From Nitrospira sp. (GTDB lineage: Bacteria > Nitrospirota > Nitrospiria > Nitrospirales > Nitrospiraceae), in the NCBI GenBank assembly GCA_005116885.1, contig SWDP01000002.1:245671-293250 (forward strand): DNA of 47,580 nt. Reading direction: 5' to 3'. Made by a program: the position numbers and the translations under genes. Of this stretch, positions 25,705-34,351 are shown one piece after another. A model generated the notes under the pieces. That model was not told where the DNA came from. It saw only the letters and a program-made list of their open reading frames with translations, and did not search any database. Each line of letters starts with the position of its first letter. The stretch's first letter is position 1.

Positions 25705-26095
25705 TTCATGAAGGTTTGTTACGAAAGCGTGCAGACGCGGTGCGAGACGCGCACCGGGAGACGTGAAGGCAAAGGCTATGCGTGTAGTAGGCCGATGGGC
25801 TGAACGCCGAGACTGCTCCCTATAGGCCTAGAACGTGTTCGCACGGTGCGAGGTGGGTAGAGGATGACGAGGTGTCAACCTTCACGTTTGTGGGGTCCGA
25901 GCTGCTTCACCATGAGCAATAGACCTGATTGGTATACATGGCAGGCTAAAATTTTGATGGCCTAGGCTAGTAGGTACAGTATAGGGAGACGTGCGTCCCA
26001 CCTTCAAAAAATAAGATTTTTCAACAGCAAGTCCGTAGTGTCGAACGCAGGCACTTGTTTCACCGATCTTGCCTCCTGAGGGCGAGGTGGCTGAC
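25705..26095. other. gene-poor stretch with a hairpin
   Basis: I see no supported gene. A perfect 7-bp stem (CGGTGCG, 5-nt loop, CGCACCG) at 25738-25756 lies 34 bp after the receiver stop and could assist termination, without a T run. Remaining frames have no motif. Confidence 0.4.
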
Positions 26096-26338
26096 TTATG
26101 ATGTGGCTGTGGAAGGGGAAGTAGAGCCATCGGAGTGGTGGGGTAAGGTTTCGTCAAGGGTTTCATCGAGGATTCGAAGAGACTCATTGAGGAGATCTGC
26201 TGCGCAGTGTAGCGTCACGTGAATTTGTTGGAGCGCTTCTTCCCATCGCTCTTCCTGGTATAACGATTGAAAACGGCGATGATGTTCCTCCACGATCGCT
26301 TGCTTCGCATCTAACATAAGGCTATCGACAGCTGTCAT
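26096..26338 (-). CDS. hypothetical 80-aa helical protein
   Basis: I do not recognise this protein. ATG 26338 is preceded by GGGAGG at 5 nt, a strong ribosome site that supports this start over the longer frame. The product is almost wholly helical: MTAVDSLMLDAKQAIVEEH, FQSLYQEERWEEALQQI and LLNESLRILDETLDETL, acidic overall, with a Ser/Thr tail. It has no signal peptide. It is isolated between gene-poor stretches. Confidence 0.6.
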   Translation of the reverse strand: MTAVDSLMLDAKQAIVEEHHRRFQSLYQEERWEEALQQIHVTLHCAADLLNESLRILDETLDETLPHHSDGSTSPSTATS

Positions 26339-26465
26339 AACGCCTCCCTTTCGTGTAGCCGAGGCGGAACGATAACAAATCTTGTCTTTCAACCGCAATG
26401 ATACGAATGGGTGGGTCAGTGAGCGACACGATCCTAATCCGGGAAGTGAGATCCCTCAGTAGCGA

Positions 26466-26675
26466 TTAATGCGTTCCCTCTCGCGTTGTGCCTCTGGGCT
26501 GGCCTCTTATGTGATGTTTCATGAAGTGCCATACAACCTGTGGGGTAGCGTCACAGAACGCGACGTCAAAAATGAAGGCCTGATGACTGCGCACTCGAAC
26601 GCCACAGTTCCTCCATTTCTTATTCTCTTTTCCATCTGGACCCTGTGATTCGTAGGTTTTCCAAAAGACTCGCAT
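26466..26675 (-). CDS. possible hypothetical 69-aa protein
   Basis: This open frame begins at ATG 26675 (MRVFWKTYESQGPDGKENKK) and ends at 26466. The text looks protein-like but matches nothing I know. A GGAG lies only 2-3 nt before the ATG, too close to be a good ribosome site. The longer frame upstream would run through the Pho box of the divergent psiE gene, so it is unlikely. It may be spurious; the rest of 26399-26694 holds nothing else that I can support. Confidence 0.3.
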   Translation of the reverse strand: MRVFWKTYESQGPDGKENKKWRNCGVRVRSHQAFIFDVAFCDATPQVVWHFMKHHIRGQPRGTTREGTH

Positions 26676-26694
26676 GACTCCGTGCGGCACATAG

Positions 26695-26727
26695 TTTACA
26701 GAATATTTACACGGAATTGACGGGATT
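26695..26727 (+). promoter_or_regulatory. candidate Pho box upstream of psiE
   Basis: Three half-sites are spaced exactly 11 bp apart: TTTACAG (26695), TTTACAC (26706) and TTGACGG (26717). This is the geometry of PhoB/PhoP direct-repeat sites. The best start downstream is ATG 26784. The two sites before pstS and the porin have the same phase and similar half-sites, which supports the call. Confidence 0.6.
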
Positions 26728-26783
26728 GGAATGTGCTCCAGGTAGGCTGGAGACACGTGATCGCACCAATAACACAAACCACA

Positions 26784-27284
26784 ATGGAACAGGCTCTTTC
26801 GAACAGTTGGTCCAGGCGATTCAGGGCTTTGTCGACGGCCTCTGACATCACCCGAGTTTGGGAAGCAGGTACGCGATTGATCCTGAGTCTGCTGACCTTG
26901 ACGATTCTTCTTGGTTTGGCAGGCGGGGTGGTGAAAACATTTCTCGACCTACGGCTTCTCCTCTCTGCCAACGTCGAAGTGGCTCTACGTCAGGTATTGG
27001 TCGACACATTGACACTATTGGCCGTTGTCGAAGTGTTGAAGACCACCCTTGCCTATTGCTCTGAGGGGCGCGTCAGAGTCACCTTTATCATCGACACAGT
27101 CCTTGTCGTGATGTTAACGGAGGTCATCTCGCGCTGGTTCACGGGGGGAGAGTGGCCTCAATTTGCGATACTGGGCGGCATCTTACTTACGTTGGGTCTC
27201 CTGCGCATCGTGGCTGTTCGATATAGCCCTGCTCCGACGACGCTCTCGCAACAGGCCAATCAACTGGGGCTCTCATTTTCATAA
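26784..27284 (+). CDS. psiE: PsiE-like membrane protein (phosphate-starvation-inducible family)
   Basis: This 166-aa integral membrane protein has about four transmembrane helices: ILSLLTLTILLGLAGGVV, a central TLTLLAVVEVLKTTLAY, FIIDTVLVVMLTEVI, and FAILGGILLTLGLLRIVAV. The order and the TLAxVEV helix match the PsiE family, whose biochemical role is unknown but whose expression rises on phosphate limitation in E. coli. The start is uncertain: in-frame GTG codons at 26733 and 26757 exist, but the candidate Pho box just upstream favours ATG 26784. The location near pst and phoU and the Pho box support membership of the phosphate regulon. Confidence 0.78.
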   Translation: MEQALSNSWSRRFRALSTASDITRVWEAGTRLILSLLTLTILLGLAGGVVKTFLDLRLLLSANVEVALRQVLVDTLTLLAVVEVLKTTLAYCSEGRVRVTFIIDTVLVVMLTEVISRWFTGGEWPQFAILGGILLTLGLLRIVAVRYSPAPTTLSQQANQLGLSFS

Positions 27285-27302
27285 TTTCACCAGGAGGTAG
27301 TG

Positions 27303-27569
27303 ATGTCTATCAATGCACTGCTTGAATCAGCGCCGGAAGTTCATCCAGTACGTGAGGAACTTCCCCATACCGATACCCTTACGGCGACCATTCTTGACCA
27401 CCTGAATGAACAGACGGTCATCAGCCTGGATTCGCTCGTCTGCCTCATGACTCAATACACGTGGAATCAAATTTTTCAGGCCGTCGATCAACTCGCCCGA
27501 TCCAAGAAGATCGTGCTTCGCCGACACCGATTCGACTACATGCTCTTTTCGACCAATTTCGTGGCATAA
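27303..27569 (+). CDS. hypothetical small protein, winged-helix-like
   Basis: This 88-aa protein starts at ATG 27303 with AGGAGG 5 nt upstream, which excludes the overlapping GTG at 27300. The C-terminal two thirds read as helix-turn-helix plus wing: TLTATILDHLNEQTVISLDS, YTWNQIFQAVDQLARSKKIV and LRRHRFDYMLFS. I do not recognise a family. It begins 19 bp after psiE, so it is probably co-transcribed and under the same phosphate control. A DNA-binding role is possible but unproven. Confidence 0.7.
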   Translation: MSINALLESAPEVHPVREELPHTDTLTATILDHLNEQTVISLDSLVCLMTQYTWNQIFQAVDQLARSKKIVLRRHRFDYMLFSTNFVA

Positions 27570-27689
27570 CCACATTGTGCCGATTCGCTAGAGCGTACCG
27601 CATTTGCGATGAGCCTCCTGCATCACAGCGCGGGGCGTCACGCTGACTCTTCTTCTCGACACACAATCAATCTAAAGAATTAGGAGGGT

Positions 27690-28385
27690 TCAACCTTTTG
27701 CAAGTCTTTCTTTAGGTGGACCTGGCGGAGTGGTATGGCGAATGATCTTGCCCTCTACGAGATAAACCACCAGCTCAGCGATGTTGGTGGCGTGATCGGC
27801 CATCCGTTCGAGGTATTTGGCAATGAAGCTCAAGCGAATAGCGCGTGAAATCGTGCGCGTATCCTCCAACATGAATGACAGCAATTCTCGGAACAACTGT
27901 TCCATCAGATCATCAACGTAGTCGTCGTCCGCGAGCACCTTCCTGGCGAGCTGAGCATCATCCCTCACGAATGCATCAATGCTGTGCTTCACCATCATCC
28001 GCGCCATATTGCCCATCATAGGAATATCGATGTAGGGCTTGAGCTGGGGCTCTTCGTTTAGCTCGATCACCCGCTCGGAGACATTCTCCGATAGGTCGCT
28101 GATTCGCTCAAGTTCGGTGGCGATTTTCATGGCTGTCGTAACCAACCGTAAGTCTCGCGCGGCAGGCTGATGGAGGGCGAGTAACCGAATACTCTCTTCG
28201 TCGATTTCCACATCCAAGGCATTGATCTGATGGTCCCGCTCGATGACCTCGCGTGCGAGGGCTGAGTCGCGCGTCACCAGCGCGGTGAGGGCTTGGTCGA
28301 TCTGATCTTCCGTCTGCGCAGCCATTCGCAAGAGCTTGGTTTTCAGGTCGGCGAGTTCTTCGTCAAAGTGGCGCTGTGTCATCAT
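27690..28385 (-). CDS. phoU: phosphate transport system regulator PhoU
   Basis: PhoU relays the activity of the Pst transporter to the PhoR kinase and keeps the regulon off when phosphate is plentiful. The 231-aa protein has two three-helix repeats, each with a metal-binding motif: ELERISDLSENVSERV and YLERMADHATNIAELV. The start is the ATG at 28385, in an ATGATG pair placed 2 bp after the pstB stop; the longer frame to 28502 runs inside pstB. It is the last gene of the leftward pst operon and converges with the psiE pair. Confidence 0.96.
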   Translation of the reverse strand: MMTQRHFDEELADLKTKLLRMAAQTEDQIDQALTALVTRDSALAREVIERDHQINALDVEIDEESIRLLALHQPAARDLRLVTTAMKIATELERISDLSENVSERVIELNEEPQLKPYIDIPMMGNMARMMVKHSIDAFVRDDAQLARKVLADDDYVDDLMEQLFRELLSFMLEDTRTISRAIRLSFIAKYLERMADHATNIAELVVYLVEGKIIRHTTPPGPPKERLAKG

Positions 28386-28387
28386 TG

Positions 28388-29257
28388 TCACCCAAATCTT
28401 CCGGTGATGTAGTCTTCGGTCTGCTTCTTTGAAGGCGTGGTAAAGAGCTGTTTCGTGAGTCCGAACTCCACGACTTCGCCAAGGTACATGAACGTGGTCC
28501 AATCGGACACCCGTGCTGCCTGCTGCATATTGTGCGTGACAATCACGACCGTCAAGTCCTGCTTCAAGGAAAAGAGCAGCTCTTCTATTTTAGCAGTGGC
28601 GACGGGATCCAACGCCGAGCAGGGTTCGTCCATCAGCAAGACATCCGGTTTGACTGCGAGCGCACGGGCGATACAGAGCCGTTGCTGCTGTCCTCCGGAG
28701 AGACCGAAGGCGCTGACGTGGAGCCGATCTTTCACTTCATCCCACAGCCCTGCGCCCTTGAGCCCCTCTTCTACGATCTGATCCAACTGGCCACGGTTCT
28801 TGATTCCATGGAGACGCGGCCCATAAGCCACGTTTTCGTAGATCGATTTCGGAAAGGGGTTCGATTTCTGAAAGACCATTCCGACCCTTTTCCGCAGGTC
28901 GGTGATATCCACATCGGGGCTGTAGATATTCATGCCGTCAAGCAGCATGGTGCCTTCCAATCGAGTACCTTCAATCAAGTCGTTGAGCCGATTGATGCAG
29001 CGCAGCAAGGTAGACTTCCCACAGCCGGACGGCCCAATGAACGAGGTGACCTGATTTTTGAGAATTTCCAGATCGATATTAAAGAGAGACTTGCGGTCCC
29101 CATAAAAAAAGTTGACCTGATTCAAGGTCAGCTTGACGGCTTGAGCCTTGGCATTGTGGTCAGAAGACTGGTGAGGACTGTTCTGCACCTTAAACCTCTG
29201 TGAGTCGAGCCCGTGTGAGGGTAACGACTGCTGTGGCAAAACTGGAGTAGGAGACAT
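28388..29257 (-). CDS. pstB: phosphate ABC transporter ATPase PstB
   Basis: This is the ATPase of the high-affinity phosphate importer. Walker A is GPSGCGKST, the signature is LSGGQQQR, Walker B is [12 protein letters not shown] and the switch His is in VIVTHNMQQ. The protein has 289 aa, about 35-40 more than usual. The extra residues are an N-terminal Pro/Ser/Gln/His-rich tail before the normal start [13 protein letters not shown]. The long start is supported by AAGGAGG 6 nt before ATG 29257. It lies between pstA (17 bp upstream) and phoU. Confidence 0.97.
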   Translation of the reverse strand: MSPTPVLPQQSLPSHGLDSQRFKVQNSPHQSSDHNAKAQAVKLTLNQVNFFYGDRKSLFNIDLEILKNQVTSFIGPSGCGKSTLLRCINRLNDLIEGTRLEGTMLLDGMNIYSPDVDITDLRKRVGMVFQKSNPFPKSIYENVAYGPRLHGIKNRGQLDQIVEEGLKGAGLWDEVKDRLHVSAFGLSGGQQQRLCIARALAVKPDVLLMDEPCSALDPVATAKIEELLFSLKQDLTVVIVTHNMQQAARVSDWTTFMYLGEVVEFGLTKQLFTTPSKKQTEDYITGRFG

Positions 29258-29274
29258 GACGATCCTCCTTATAC

Positions 29275-30921
29275 TTATAGTACTGATCCCGCATATTTCT
29301 TGCGCAAGTGGTTACGGAGGACAATGGCCGTCAAATTCAACAGCACGACGACAGTAATCAATACGAGAGTCGTGATATAGACCATTGGCTTCGCGGCTTC
29401 CACGTTGGGCGACTGGAAGCCCACGTCGTAAATATGAAATCCCAGGTGCATGAACTTTCGATCGAAGTGGAGAAAAGGCCAGGAACCGTCTATGGGGAGC
29501 GACGGCGCAAGTTTCACGACCCCTGTGAGCATAAGCGGCGCCACTTCCCCAGCCGCCCGGGCCATCGCCAAAATCAATCCAGTCAGAATGCCCGGCAAGG
29601 CTGAGGGTATCACGACTTTGAGCATCGTTTCCAACTTGGTTGCGCCAAGCGCCAATGACCCTTCACGAAATTCTCTGGGCACGGCGGCCAGCCCTTCTTC
29701 TGTGGAGACAATGACCACCGGCACTGTGAGTAAGGCGAGCGTCAGGGACGCCCAGAGAATACCGCCGGTGCCGAATGTCGGAGTCGGAAGTCGCTCAGGA
29801 AAGAAGAGCTGGTCGAGGGTTCCTCCCACGGCATACACGAAAAAGCCGAGTCCGAACACACCGAAGACAATCGAGGGCACGCCTGCGAGATTGTTGACGG
29901 CAATTCTTACAAGCCGAACCATGACGCCTTGCCTGGCATATTCTCGCAGGTAGAGCGCAGCAAGCACGCCGAAGGGGACGACGACGAGGCTCATGATGAT
30001 GACCATCATGACCGTACCAAAAATAGCCGGGAAGATGCCGCCTTCCGTATTGGCTTCTCGAGGCTCAGTGCTGAGGACATCCCAGACATTCGTGAGATAG
30101 ATCCAGCTCTTGTGCATCGGGCCCATCTCGTTTGGCCGTAGGGCACGAATAATCTGCCCGATCGGAATCTGTTTTTCTCGTCCGTTGGCATCCACCATCA
30201 GGGCAGAGTATTCATTAAATTGTGTGCGCAGCGTGTCCAATTCCAGAGTTTTTGCCTGGTAACGGGATTCAGCCTCTGCGACCTGGGCTTTGAGGCTCTC
30301 GATTTTCCCTCTATCCCTTGTATCGGGGGCGGAGGCGTCCATTTCAAGCGCGCGAATCTTCAGTCGCGCCTGCTCGATGTCCGCGTTCATCGCGCCGATC
30401 TCGACTCGCTCGATCCGAGTGATCTGTTGATGAAGAGTATTAGTGCTGTCGATCAGTGGAGCCAAGGCGATCCATCCACTGTCATTCCCTTCTGTCTGTA
30501 GCGTCTCTCCCTTGTAGATCGCCTTGATCCTGGCATACATGTTGCCCCATTCTCGGCGTTCCAGGAGCACGACGTCTGTCGGATAGGCTTGCGATACCAC
30601 CTGATCGTCATTGACCCATTTGAAATCGAGCCCATAGATGTCACGATTCCCGATCTTGACCCGAAGCCGGCTTTTCCCTTCGGGACGATCCGATGTGACA
30701 GAGCGAGGGATGACCTCGCGTCCAGCCAGTTGCCCCATCACGCGCTGTCGATCTTTCAGGGTGAGTTCGACGATGTCCGAGGTCCAAAAGTATCCCAAGC
30801 CATTGATGGCGATCAACAGCAACAGCCCGAATACCATCAGCAGGGATACCGAGACGCCGGCGGCGCATCCCCAGATGAAGATGTTGCCGGAGGCGAGGAT
30901 TTTATTGAATGAGGTGCGCAT
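29275..30921 (-). CDS. pstA: phosphate ABC transporter permease PstA, long form
   Basis: This is one of two membrane subunits of the phosphate importer. At 548 aa it is nearly twice the classical length. The first transmembrane helix (residues about 14-40) is followed by some 260 periplasmic residues with a coiled coil ([20 protein letters not shown]). The six-helix permease domain comes next, with the EAA-type loop [20 protein letters not shown]. Long PstA with this insert (DUF3333-type) is known from Pseudomonas, Vibrio and relatives. Its ATG overlaps the pstC stop by one base (TAATG), so translation is coupled. Confidence 0.93.
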   Translation of the reverse strand: MRTSFNKILASGNIFIWGCAAGVSVSLLMVFGLLLLIAINGLGYFWTSDIVELTLKDRQRVMGQLAGREVIPRSVTSDRPEGKSRLRVKIGNRDIYGLDFKWVNDDQVVSQAYPTDVVLLERREWGNMYARIKAIYKGETLQTEGNDSGWIALAPLIDSTNTLHQQITRIERVEIGAMNADIEQARLKIRALEMDASAPDTRDRGKIESLKAQVAEAESRYQAKTLELDTLRTQFNEYSALMVDANGREKQIPIGQIIRALRPNEMGPMHKSWIYLTNVWDVLSTEPREANTEGGIFPAIFGTVMMVIIMSLVVVPFGVLAALYLREYARQGVMVRLVRIAVNNLAGVPSIVFGVFGLGFFVYAVGGTLDQLFFPERLPTPTFGTGGILWASLTLALLTVPVVIVSTEEGLAAVPREFREGSLALGATKLETMLKVVIPSALPGILTGLILAMARAAGEVAPLMLTGVVKLAPSLPIDGSWPFLHFDRKFMHLGFHIYDVGFQSPNVEAAKPMVYITTLVLITVVVLLNLTAIVLRNHLRKKYAGSVL

Positions 30922-33209
30922 TAGAACTGACTATATTTCGTCCGCAACCGTTGCCGAATGATTTCTGCCACGGTGTTGATCAGAAAGGTAAAGATAAATA
31001 AGAGCACGGCCGCCAAGAATAAGATGCGATAGAGGGTGCCTCCGTAAGGGGCCTCTGGAATTTCTACGGCGATATTGGCCGACAACGTGCGGAAGCCATT
31101 GAAGAGGCTCCAATCCATAATGGGGGTGTTTCCCGTGGCCATGAGGACGATCATCGTTTCTCCAATGGCTCGGCCGAAACCGATCATCATGGCAGAAAAG
31201 ATTCCTGGACTTGCCGAGACCAGCATGAGCTTGACCAATGTCTGCCAGCGGGTCGCTCCAAGCGCAAGAGATCCGGCGATCAAATGCCGTGGGACGTTGG
31301 ACAAGGCTTCCTCAGAAATACTAAAGATGATCGGAACGATGGCAAAGCCCATCGCACACCCCACCACAAGGGCATTTCGTTGGTCGTACCGGAGCCCCCA
31401 ATGGGTGGCGAACCAGGCTTTATAGTCGGTTCCAAACAGGAACGACTCGATCGACTGGTTCAAGCCCAGACAGACCATGACGGCGCCGATGATAACGGGA
31501 ATCAGGATAAACGATTCCATCCCAGGGCGAAGACGGCGAATGAGCATGGTTGGGAGATATTGCCAAAGAATCGACGCGACTGCGACGCTCACAGGCACAA
31601 CCACAGTCATGGCGAGCATCGCAGGGAAAATTCGTTCAAGCACAGGGGCCAGCCACAAGGCGGCCAAGAATCCCAGGATGACGGTCGGGAGCGCCGCCAT
31701 GATCTCGATAGTCGGTTTGATCTTGGCTCGAAGATCGGGCTGCATGAACATCGACGTATAGATGGCGCCTAACAGGGCCAGCGGCACTGCAACCAGCATG
31801 GCGTACAGCGTCCCTTTCAGCGTGCCGAAGATCAACGGGAGGAGACCGAACTTCGCTTCAAAATCGTCGGCGCCACTGGAGGATTGCCACACATGTGCCG
31901 GTGCCTCATAGCCTTCGTACCAGACGGGCTTGAACAGAGTTGCAAGGGTCGTCTCTGGATGAGGGTTGTGAATCGCATAGGTGAGCAGTTCTCCCTGATC
32001 GGTGAGGGTCACGACTCCATCGGCTTTAGGGGAAAATGTCAGGGTGCGAATCGCCTGCTGGTTCCCTGTCAGCTTGAGCACGGTCTGTGCCGAAGTGGAG
32101 TAGTGGACGAACAGATTGCCCTGCGTGTCGCCGGTGATAAATCCTTTATCACGAAGGGATGGAGAGATCACCGTGACGGGAGAGGGATGCGGATCGAACC
32201 GATGAATCTGTTGAAAGCGAGTGAGCGAACTTTCTTGCGCTTGCCGCACCGGCATCCAGACTGAGACGTCGCCGCCACTGCTGCCGATGGCCAGCGACCG
32301 ATCCCCGATCAAATAGGACAGGGCTGTGACCGACGAGCCGGCCTGAGTGACGGGAATGGTTTCGGCCAGGCTCGGTTGGGCACCCTCTCGCACATCGTAG
32401 AGGTAGAGGTTCCCGCTAGCCGTTCCAATCGACAGTGTTTCGCCACGGCTGTCAAAGATCAAAGCCGTCACGGACTCAGTGCCGTGACCGGTCAGTGCAA
32501 CAGGGGCGGTCGAAGACGATGGGACGGCGTACCACAGGCGTCCTTGATTTGTCAGGGCCGCGGTGAGGGTGCCCTGATCCGTTGGCTGGTAGGCCAAACG
32601 AATAATCTGCTCTTTAGCGGGAGTCAATTGTACCGGGGAGCCAAGGATGACAGTTGGAACGATGTGGCGTGCCCCTGCTTCGAATCCGGCTGTGAATTCG
32701 ATCGTCACAGGAATGAGGCGGCCATCGTCCGTGCCGAAGGCGAATCGATTGCCGGGCCCTACCGCTCGAGCCATAGCGGTGATGGAGACGTTCGCTAAAG
32801 CTGGAGGGAGGTCAATGGCGATGGGTGCGCCGGATTGCGCATTGAAGAAGCGGATCTGGTGATCGGGTTCTGCCGTAAGTTGATAGATAATTTCTTGATA
32901 TTCATCCATTCCGACCAAGCTGGATTGAGAGAGTACGCTCGGTGGAAGGGTGCCCGTTATATGACCGGTCTGGGTCGCGTGTGGAGGAAAAAATACAGGG
33001 GCGACTTCTTTCACCAAGAAAATAAAGATACCGATAATGCTCAGGATGACGGCAATCCCACCGATGGTGATGACGACTTGAGCCAGCCGGTCGAACATGC
33101 GACGCCACATCACAGCGGCTGAGTGTCGTGAAATCGTCGGCAGAGGCGTATAGCCATACGCCCCTGCCGCAGGGGAGGGGACCAGAGCAGGATTGGGTTC
33201 GCTACTCAA
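30921..33209 (-). CDS. pstC: phosphate ABC transporter permease PstC with beta-propeller-like insert
   Basis: This is the partner permease of PstA, 762 aa instead of about 320. A first helix at residues 45-67 is followed by roughly 370 periplasmic residues with WD40-like repeats, for example SVTALIFDSRGETLSIGTAS, then SVTALSYLIGDRSLAIGSSG and TLTFSPKADGVVTLTDQGEL. The C-terminal permease domain follows, with EEALSNVPRHLIAGSLALGA. The start is TTG 33209, which overlaps the end of pstS by 8 bp; AAGGAAC lies upstream. No good ATG exists before residue 34. Confidence 0.9.
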   Translation of the reverse strand: MSSEPNPALVPSPAAGAYGYTPLPTISRHSAAVMWRRMFDRLAQVVITIGGIAVILSIIGIFIFLVKEVAPVFFPPHATQTGHITGTLPPSVLSQSSLVGMDEYQEIIYQLTAEPDHQIRFFNAQSGAPIAIDLPPALANVSITAMARAVGPGNRFAFGTDDGRLIPVTIEFTAGFEAGARHIVPTVILGSPVQLTPAKEQIIRLAYQPTDQGTLTAALTNQGRLWYAVPSSSTAPVALTGHGTESVTALIFDSRGETLSIGTASGNLYLYDVREGAQPSLAETIPVTQAGSSVTALSYLIGDRSLAIGSSGGDVSVWMPVRQAQESSLTRFQQIHRFDPHPSPVTVISPSLRDKGFITGDTQGNLFVHYSTSAQTVLKLTGNQQAIRTLTFSPKADGVVTLTDQGELLTYAIHNPHPETTLATLFKPVWYEGYEAPAHVWQSSSGADDFEAKFGLLPLIFGTLKGTLYAMLVAVPLALLGAIYTSMFMQPDLRAKIKPTIEIMAALPTVILGFLAALWLAPVLERIFPAMLAMTVVVPVSVAVASILWQYLPTMLIRRLRPGMESFILIPVIIGAVMVCLGLNQSIESFLFGTDYKAWFATHWGLRYDQRNALVVGCAMGFAIVPIIFSISEEALSNVPRHLIAGSLALGATRWQTLVKLMLVSASPGIFSAMMIGFGRAIGETMIVLMATGNTPIMDWSLFNGFRTLSANIAVEIPEAPYGGTLYRILFLAAVLLFIFTFLINTVAEIIRQRLRTKYSQF

Positions 33210-34194
33210 GTTTCTTGAGTTCCTTCAGGGTCGTGTCGGCCTTCAGCGGGAAGAAGCCATCCTTGACCACCACTTGTTGTCCTTCTTTGCTATAGATGAA
33301 TTTGATGAACTCTCCAACGATCGGATCCAATGGTTTATTGGGCTCCTTGTTGACGTAGAGATAGAGGTGGCGCCAGAGCGGATAGGACCCATTATCCGCG
33401 TTTTGTTGGTTGGCCTCATTGAACGGCATGCCTTCCTTCTCCGCCAGTGGAACGGCGCGTACGTTCGATGTGAGGTACCCGATGCCGCTGTAGCCGATGC
33501 CGCCTTGATCTTCGCTTATGCTTTGGACGACAGAGGCTGACCCAGGCTGTTCCTTGACTTCGTCCTTGTAATCTCCATTCTTCAGCGCATGCTCCTTGAA
33601 AAATCCGTAGGTGCCGGAGGGTGAGTGCCGTCCATAAATACTGATGGGACTATCGCCCAGGCCGTCTTCTACGCCGGCCTGTTTCCACACCTGAATGTTT
33701 TCATTGTGGCCACCGCGTCGGCTCTTTGAAAAAATCGCATCGACTTGCGCCATCGTCAGTCCTTTGACTGAGTTGTCCTTGTTGACGTAGACGGCGAGGG
33801 CATCGATGGCGACTGGAAATGCGGTGGGTTTATATCTGAATTTTCTTTCGAACGCGTCCATCTCGGTATTCTTCATCGAGCGGGACATCGGTCCAAGCTG
33901 CGCGGTGCCTTCGATCAAGGCTGGAGGAGCCGTGCTCGATCCCTTGCCTTCGATCTGAATTTTGACGTTAGGATATTGTTTGCGAAATCCTTCAGCCCAG
34001 AGCGTCATCAGATTGTTGAGCGTATCCGAGCCGATGCTGTTGACATTGCCGGATACCCCGCTGACTTTGACGTAGCCTTTCAATGCTGGATCGAGCTTAA
34101 TCGCGTCATCGGCATAGGCCGGTGGGATACCCGAGGCAAGGGCACCAAGCAGTGCGACGCACCACAGACTGGACTTGGCGGAAAATGTATTCAT
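33202..34194 (-). CDS. pstS: phosphate-binding protein PstS
   Basis: This is the periplasmic phosphate receptor that feeds PstCAB. The 330-aa protein has a signal peptide ending at AYADD, and phosphate-binding loops are visible as NSIGSDTLNN, SSTAPPALIEG and HSPSGTYGFFKEHAL. ATG 34194 has AAAGGAGC 5 nt upstream; the frame open to 34209 lacks a ribosome site. It is the first gene of pstSCAB-phoU and has a candidate Pho box about 40 bp upstream. Confidence 0.97.
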   Translation of the reverse strand: MNTFSAKSSLWCVALLGALASGIPPAYADDAIKLDPALKGYVKVSGVSGNVNSIGSDTLNNLMTLWAEGFRKQYPNVKIQIEGKGSSTAPPALIEGTAQLGPMSRSMKNTEMDAFERKFRYKPTAFPVAIDALAVYVNKDNSVKGLTMAQVDAIFSKSRRGGHNENIQVWKQAGVEDGLGDSPISIYGRHSPSGTYGFFKEHALKNGDYKDEVKEQPGSASVVQSISEDQGGIGYSGIGYLTSNVRAVPLAEKEGMPFNEANQQNADNGSYPLWRHLYLYVNKEPNKPLDPIVGEFIKFIYSKEGQQVVVKDGFFPLKADTTLKELKKLE

Positions 34195-34214
34195 TGAAGC
34201 TCCTTTCATTATCC

Positions 34215-34274
34215 ATATAAGGATGGTCGCGTTCTGTTACCAGGGCATTGCGCGCATGTTACAGCAGTGTTAAA
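34215..34274 (-). promoter_or_regulatory. candidate Pho box and -10 of the pstS operon
   Basis: On the minus strand, four consecutive 11-mers run from 34274 to 34231: TTTAACACTGC, TGTAACATGCG, CGCAATGCCCT and GGTAACAGAAC. Three of the four begin with a TAACA half-site in exact 11-bp phase. A -10-like TTATAT follows at 34215-34220. The pstS ATG lies about 20 bp farther on. The arrangement matches PhoB-activated promoters, in which the box replaces the -35. Confidence 0.72.
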
Positions 34275-34309
34275 TCCGCTGATATCTCTGCTTATTCCAA
34301 ACGATTGAG

Positions 34310-34342
34310 CTGGGAGAGACGGGCGTCTGGCGCCTCTCCCAG
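34310..34342 (-). terminator. terminator hairpin after the phosphate porin
   Basis: CTGGGAGAG and CTCTCCCAG form a perfect 9-bp stem, with an inner GCG/CGC extension, 10 bp after the porin stop on the minus strand and just before the pstS Pho box. It should insulate the porin transcript from the pst operon. The T run is poor. Confidence 0.6.
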
Positions 34343-34351
34343 AGGCCGCCG

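Noticed and set aside
25882-26187. 101-aa minus-strand frame
   Set aside because: It overlaps the better supported 80-aa gene, has no ribosome site, and reads as low-complexity Pro/Ser/Thr text.
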